A stretch of 8,689 nt of DNA, taken from assembly GCA_937860175.1 (NCBI GenBank), contig CALMBJ010000118.1, positions 1 through 8,689 on the forward strand, in the 5' to 3' direction. Shown here piece by piece: positions 7,055 through 8,689 of the stretch. Made by a program: the position numbers and the translations under genes. The notes under the pieces were generated by a model. That model was not told the DNA's origin, did no database searches, and saw nothing but the letters and a program-made list of their open reading frames with translations. The DNA comes from an uncultured Actinomycetes bacterium (GTDB lineage: Bacteria; Actinomycetota; Actinomycetes; Nanopelagicales; Nanopelagicaceae). How positions within the stretch are numbered: the first letter of the stretch is position 1; every line of letters starts with the position of its first letter.

Positions 7055-7258
7055 ATGGCAACAGGCACAGTTAAGTGGTTCAACTCTGAAAAGGGTTTCG
7101 GTTTCATTGCAGTTGATGGTGGCGGACAAGATGTATTCGTTCACTACTCAGCAATTCAAGGAAACGGTTACAAGTCCCTTGAAGAGGGTCAGGCAGTTTC
7201 ATTTGAGGTCGTACAGGGTCCAAAGGGTCCTCAGGCTGATGCAGTAAACCCTGCCTAA
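7055..7258 (+). CDS. Cold-shock domain protein (CspA family)
   Basis: This 67-residue protein is a single cold-shock domain: a five-stranded OB fold that binds single-stranded RNA and DNA and acts as an RNA chaperone. It begins [18 protein letters not shown], the family hallmark, with RNP1 KGFGFI at 13-18 and RNP2 VFVHY at 27-31. The aromatic residues expected to stack on nucleobases (W8, F15, F17, F28, H30) are all present. Length and sequence are typical of actinobacterial CspA. The gene is monocistronic, with a long leader carrying a hairpin and a strong terminator 21 nt after the stop. Whether it is cold-inducible or constitutive cannot be told from sequence; many bacterial csp genes are not cold-induced. 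Confidence 0.97.
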   Translation: MATGTVKWFNSEKGFGFIAVDGGGQDVFVHYSAIQGNGYKSLEEGQAVSFEVVQGPKGPQADAVNPA

Positions 7259-7273
7259 TCAACACTAACTATT

Positions 7274-7308
7274 AAAAAACCCCGCCAGGTAACTGGCGGG
7301 GTTTTTTT
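7274..7308. terminator. Bidirectional intrinsic terminator between csp and the M23 gene
   Basis: CCCCGCCAG (7280-7288) and CTGGCGGGG (7293-7301) form a perfect nine-pair GC-rich stem with a GTAA loop, a GNRA-type tetraloop on the plus strand. Seven T residues follow on the plus strand (7302-7308), and six A residues precede it (7274-7279), which become a U run on the minus strand. It therefore serves csp and, only two bases from its stop codon, the converging M23 gene. Confidence 0.95.
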
Positions 7309-7310
7309 AT

Positions 7311-7913
7311 TTACTTCCTTTTTTCGTTCACTGGTTCTGGTGGAAGATCGCCAACCTTTAAGCGTCTAGCTTCAACCTCTTTTGCAGGGGAAAGATCTCT
7401 TCCTGCCTTCCATGCATCTAAGTACTTCCATGGCCACACCATGCCACGTCGTACCCACCAAGTTTGTGGCGGCGTGCTCCATGAAAGACCAAAGTGAATA
7501 TGTGGTTTAGTTCCACGAGCACTTCCTGAAGTTCCAACAGTTCCCAAAAGTCGGCCAGCTTTCACTGCAACCCCTGGCTGAATACTTTGTGGAATTGAAC
7601 GCAGATGAGATGCGTAATAACGAACGCCATCTTCACCAATCAAGGAAACATATAAGCCACCACGATCAATTCCTAAATTAGTTTTCCCAGACCATGTGTC
7701 TACGCGATTTACTTCATCAATAACACCTGAGGTAACTGCAACATAACGGCAACCAGCGTTGGCAAAGATATCTGTTGCTGGATAACTATGGTGTGCCTTT
7801 GGATATGAGTACTCACAGCCCACAATTGGAAAGACATACTTTGGCGCCGCTTGTGCTGGAGAAATCGTTGTTGCTACTACTGCAAGGGCAATTGCTAAAG
7901 CTTTATATTTCAT
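7311..7913 (-). CDS. Secreted M23-family metallopeptidase (LysM-free, peptidoglycan-directed)
   Basis: M23 enzymes are zinc endopeptidases that usually cut peptide cross-bridges or stems in peptidoglycan. The 200-residue product has a signal peptide: basic MKYK, a hydrophobic core to about residue 18, and cleavage predicted after AQA at residue 22. The LytM-type domain spans about 25-170. H138 and H140 in KPHIHFG form the HxH zinc and catalytic motif, and H103 (ASHL) is a further conserved histidine. The first zinc motif is unusual: HHSYPATDIFA (41-51) places D48 six residues after H42, not four as in the classical HxxxD. I recall this arrangement in actinobacterial homologues, so it is probably a working subfamily variant. 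The tryptophan-rich WWVRRGMVWPWKYLDAW (152-168) completes the domain. The C-terminal tail (about 172-200) is charged. It follows blh by 4 nt with no clear ribosome binding site, so coupling is likely. Confidence 0.88.
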   Translation of the reverse strand: MKYKALAIALAVVATTISPAQAAPKYVFPIVGCEYSYPKAHHSYPATDIFANAGCRYVAVTSGVIDEVNRVDTWSGKTNLGIDRGGLYVSLIGEDGVRYYASHLRSIPQSIQPGVAVKAGRLLGTVGTSGSARGTKPHIHFGLSWSTPPQTWWVRRGMVWPWKYLDAWKAGRDLSPAKEVEARRLKVGDLPPEPVNEKRK

Positions 7914-7917
7914 AAGG

Positions 7918-8689
7918 CTAGGTTAATGCTGCACGATCCAATTTAGCTGTAACTACCATGTGAGGGACAGTGAGCGCCCACACAACTACCAATGCCATCC
8001 AAAAGAACTCATCAGAGAAATCTTGTCCGCTTAAGGCCATGACTCCAGCCACGGCAAAGGTTCCAACAAGAGCCGGCAATCCTGGAATGACCGCATGTGA
8101 AAATGCTTTTCTGGGATTTCCTTGAGTTAAATCCGCAATACATCTTGGCAGTGAAAGGGTTAGGCGAGCGGTGTGGCGCATCGCATGCCAGCATCCAAAG
8201 TAGACAGCAAAGGCAATAAGTGGAGGCGCAAAGTGAGCAAGCAGCAGCAATAAGCTCAGATCTAGCGCCTCTCGACTTCGCTTATCAAAGATCATTACAA
8301 GAATTGAAAAGACTGCGAAAGCGGTGACTGCAAACAAGATCTGAGCATCAAAGCCTTGATGCCAGTTAATCAAAGCAGGATTTACAGAAGCTAGTGCCTC
8401 GGTACTTGCAGAGTTGACCAAGGGAATAAAGACGGGAGTGAAGCCAGCAGCGGGAATGTAGAACCATCGATTGAGTTTTTTCGAGGTTTCAACTCGCTTA
8501 TCAATCTCATTTAGGAAGGCAGCATCCCCAATACCAAAGTGGATTGCACTCATAAATAAAACAATGATGAATCCGATGGTATTGAATTGAAGAATTCCAA
8601 TAACCGCAACTACTGCAATAGCAACGTAGCCAAGAATGAAGGTCGCCATTTTGAGCGGTGCAGCCTTAGGTAGGGTCACTAAATGATCT
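7918..8689 (-). CDS. blh: Brp/Blh-type beta-carotene 15,15'-dioxygenase (5' end cut by window edge)
   Basis: Brp/Blh proteins are integral membrane enzymes that cleave beta-carotene centrally into two retinals, the chromophore of microbial rhodopsins. The frame is open to the right edge; 256 residues are visible of roughly 280-320. Counting from the first complete codon (8688), motifs are HFGIGD (50-55), YFGCWHAMRHTARL (163-176) and PHMVV (242-246). H50, H168 and H172 are probable iron ligands. At the very edge the reading starts D-H-L, which looks like the end of the N-terminal PHGxxDHL motif, so the true start lies outside; the GTG at 8679 is only an internal codon. Hydrophobic segments lie near 14-33, 36-52, 75-92, 113-134, 144-166, 200-218 and 227-246. 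The M23 gene follows after 4 nt. No rhodopsin or carotenoid gene is visible here. Family assignment is strong; substrate is inferred. Confidence 0.88.
   Translation of the reverse strand, partial: DHLVTLPKAAPLKMATFILGYVAIAVVAVIGILQFNTIGFIIVLFMSAIHFGIGDAAFLNEIDKRVETSKKLNRWFYIPAAGFTPVFIPLVNSASTEALASVNPALINWHQGFDAQILFAVTAFAVFSILVMIFDKRSREALDLSLLLLLAHFAPPLIAFAVYFGCWHAMRHTARLTLSLPRCIADLTQGNPRKAFSHAVIPGLPALVGTFAVAGVMALSGQDFSDEFFWMALVVVWALTVPHMVVTAKLDRAALT

Noticed and set aside
8677..8679. GTG at 8679 as the true start of blh
   Set aside because: The frame stays open to the edge and reads D-H-L just before it, matching the end of the conserved N-terminal motif, so this codon is internal.

Overview
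The window looks like a stretch of a moderate-GC (roughly mid-40s percent, estimated by eye) actinobacterial chromosome. The taxonomic pointers are a DUF3145 gene (a family I know only from Actinobacteria), the gene order etfB-etfA-cysteine desulfurase-mnmA that is common in Actinobacteria, and a Brp/Blh-type carotene-cleaving enzyme. Modest GC, tight packing and Blh together suggest a streamlined, probably rhodopsin-bearing freshwater actinobacterium (acI / Nanopelagicales-like). That placement is inference; there is no rRNA in the window to confirm it.

Layout. Minus strand, 1-3279: a four-gene operon read from right to left, etfB, etfA, a group II-like cysteine desulfurase, and mnmA, which runs off the left edge. 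Junctions are ATGA overlaps or a 10-nt gap. Divergent from it, on the plus strand, is glgX (3372-5501). It converges on a two-gene minus-strand operon (DUF3145 then a SIMPL-domain protein, 6782-5498), and the two stop codons share a TTAA. Next, divergent from DUF3145, is a cold-shock protein gene (7055-7258) with a long leader and a strong hairpin terminator. That terminator also serves a converging minus-strand pair: the Brp/Blh enzyme (5' end cut by the right edge) and an exported M23 metallopeptidase, 4 nt apart.

How the genes fit together. EtfAB carries electrons from acyl-CoA and related dehydrogenases to the quinone pool. The cysteine desulfurase probably supplies the persulfide sulfur that MnmA uses for 2-thiouridine at tRNA wobble position 34. 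GlgX debranches glycogen. Blh cleaves beta-carotene to retinal, the rhodopsin chromophore. The M23 protein probably trims peptidoglycan.

Regulation visible in sequence: a near-consensus promoter for DUF3145-SIMPL, a back-to-back promoter for csp, a candidate leaderless promoter for etfB overlapped by an 18-bp palindrome, and a stable hairpin just upstream of the csp ribosome binding site. There are no IS elements, CRISPR arrays, tRNAs or phage genes, and no gene-free stretch above 300 bases. Most of the window is ordinary housekeeping DNA. The least explained parts are the DUF3145-SIMPL operon, the etfB palindrome and the csp leader.
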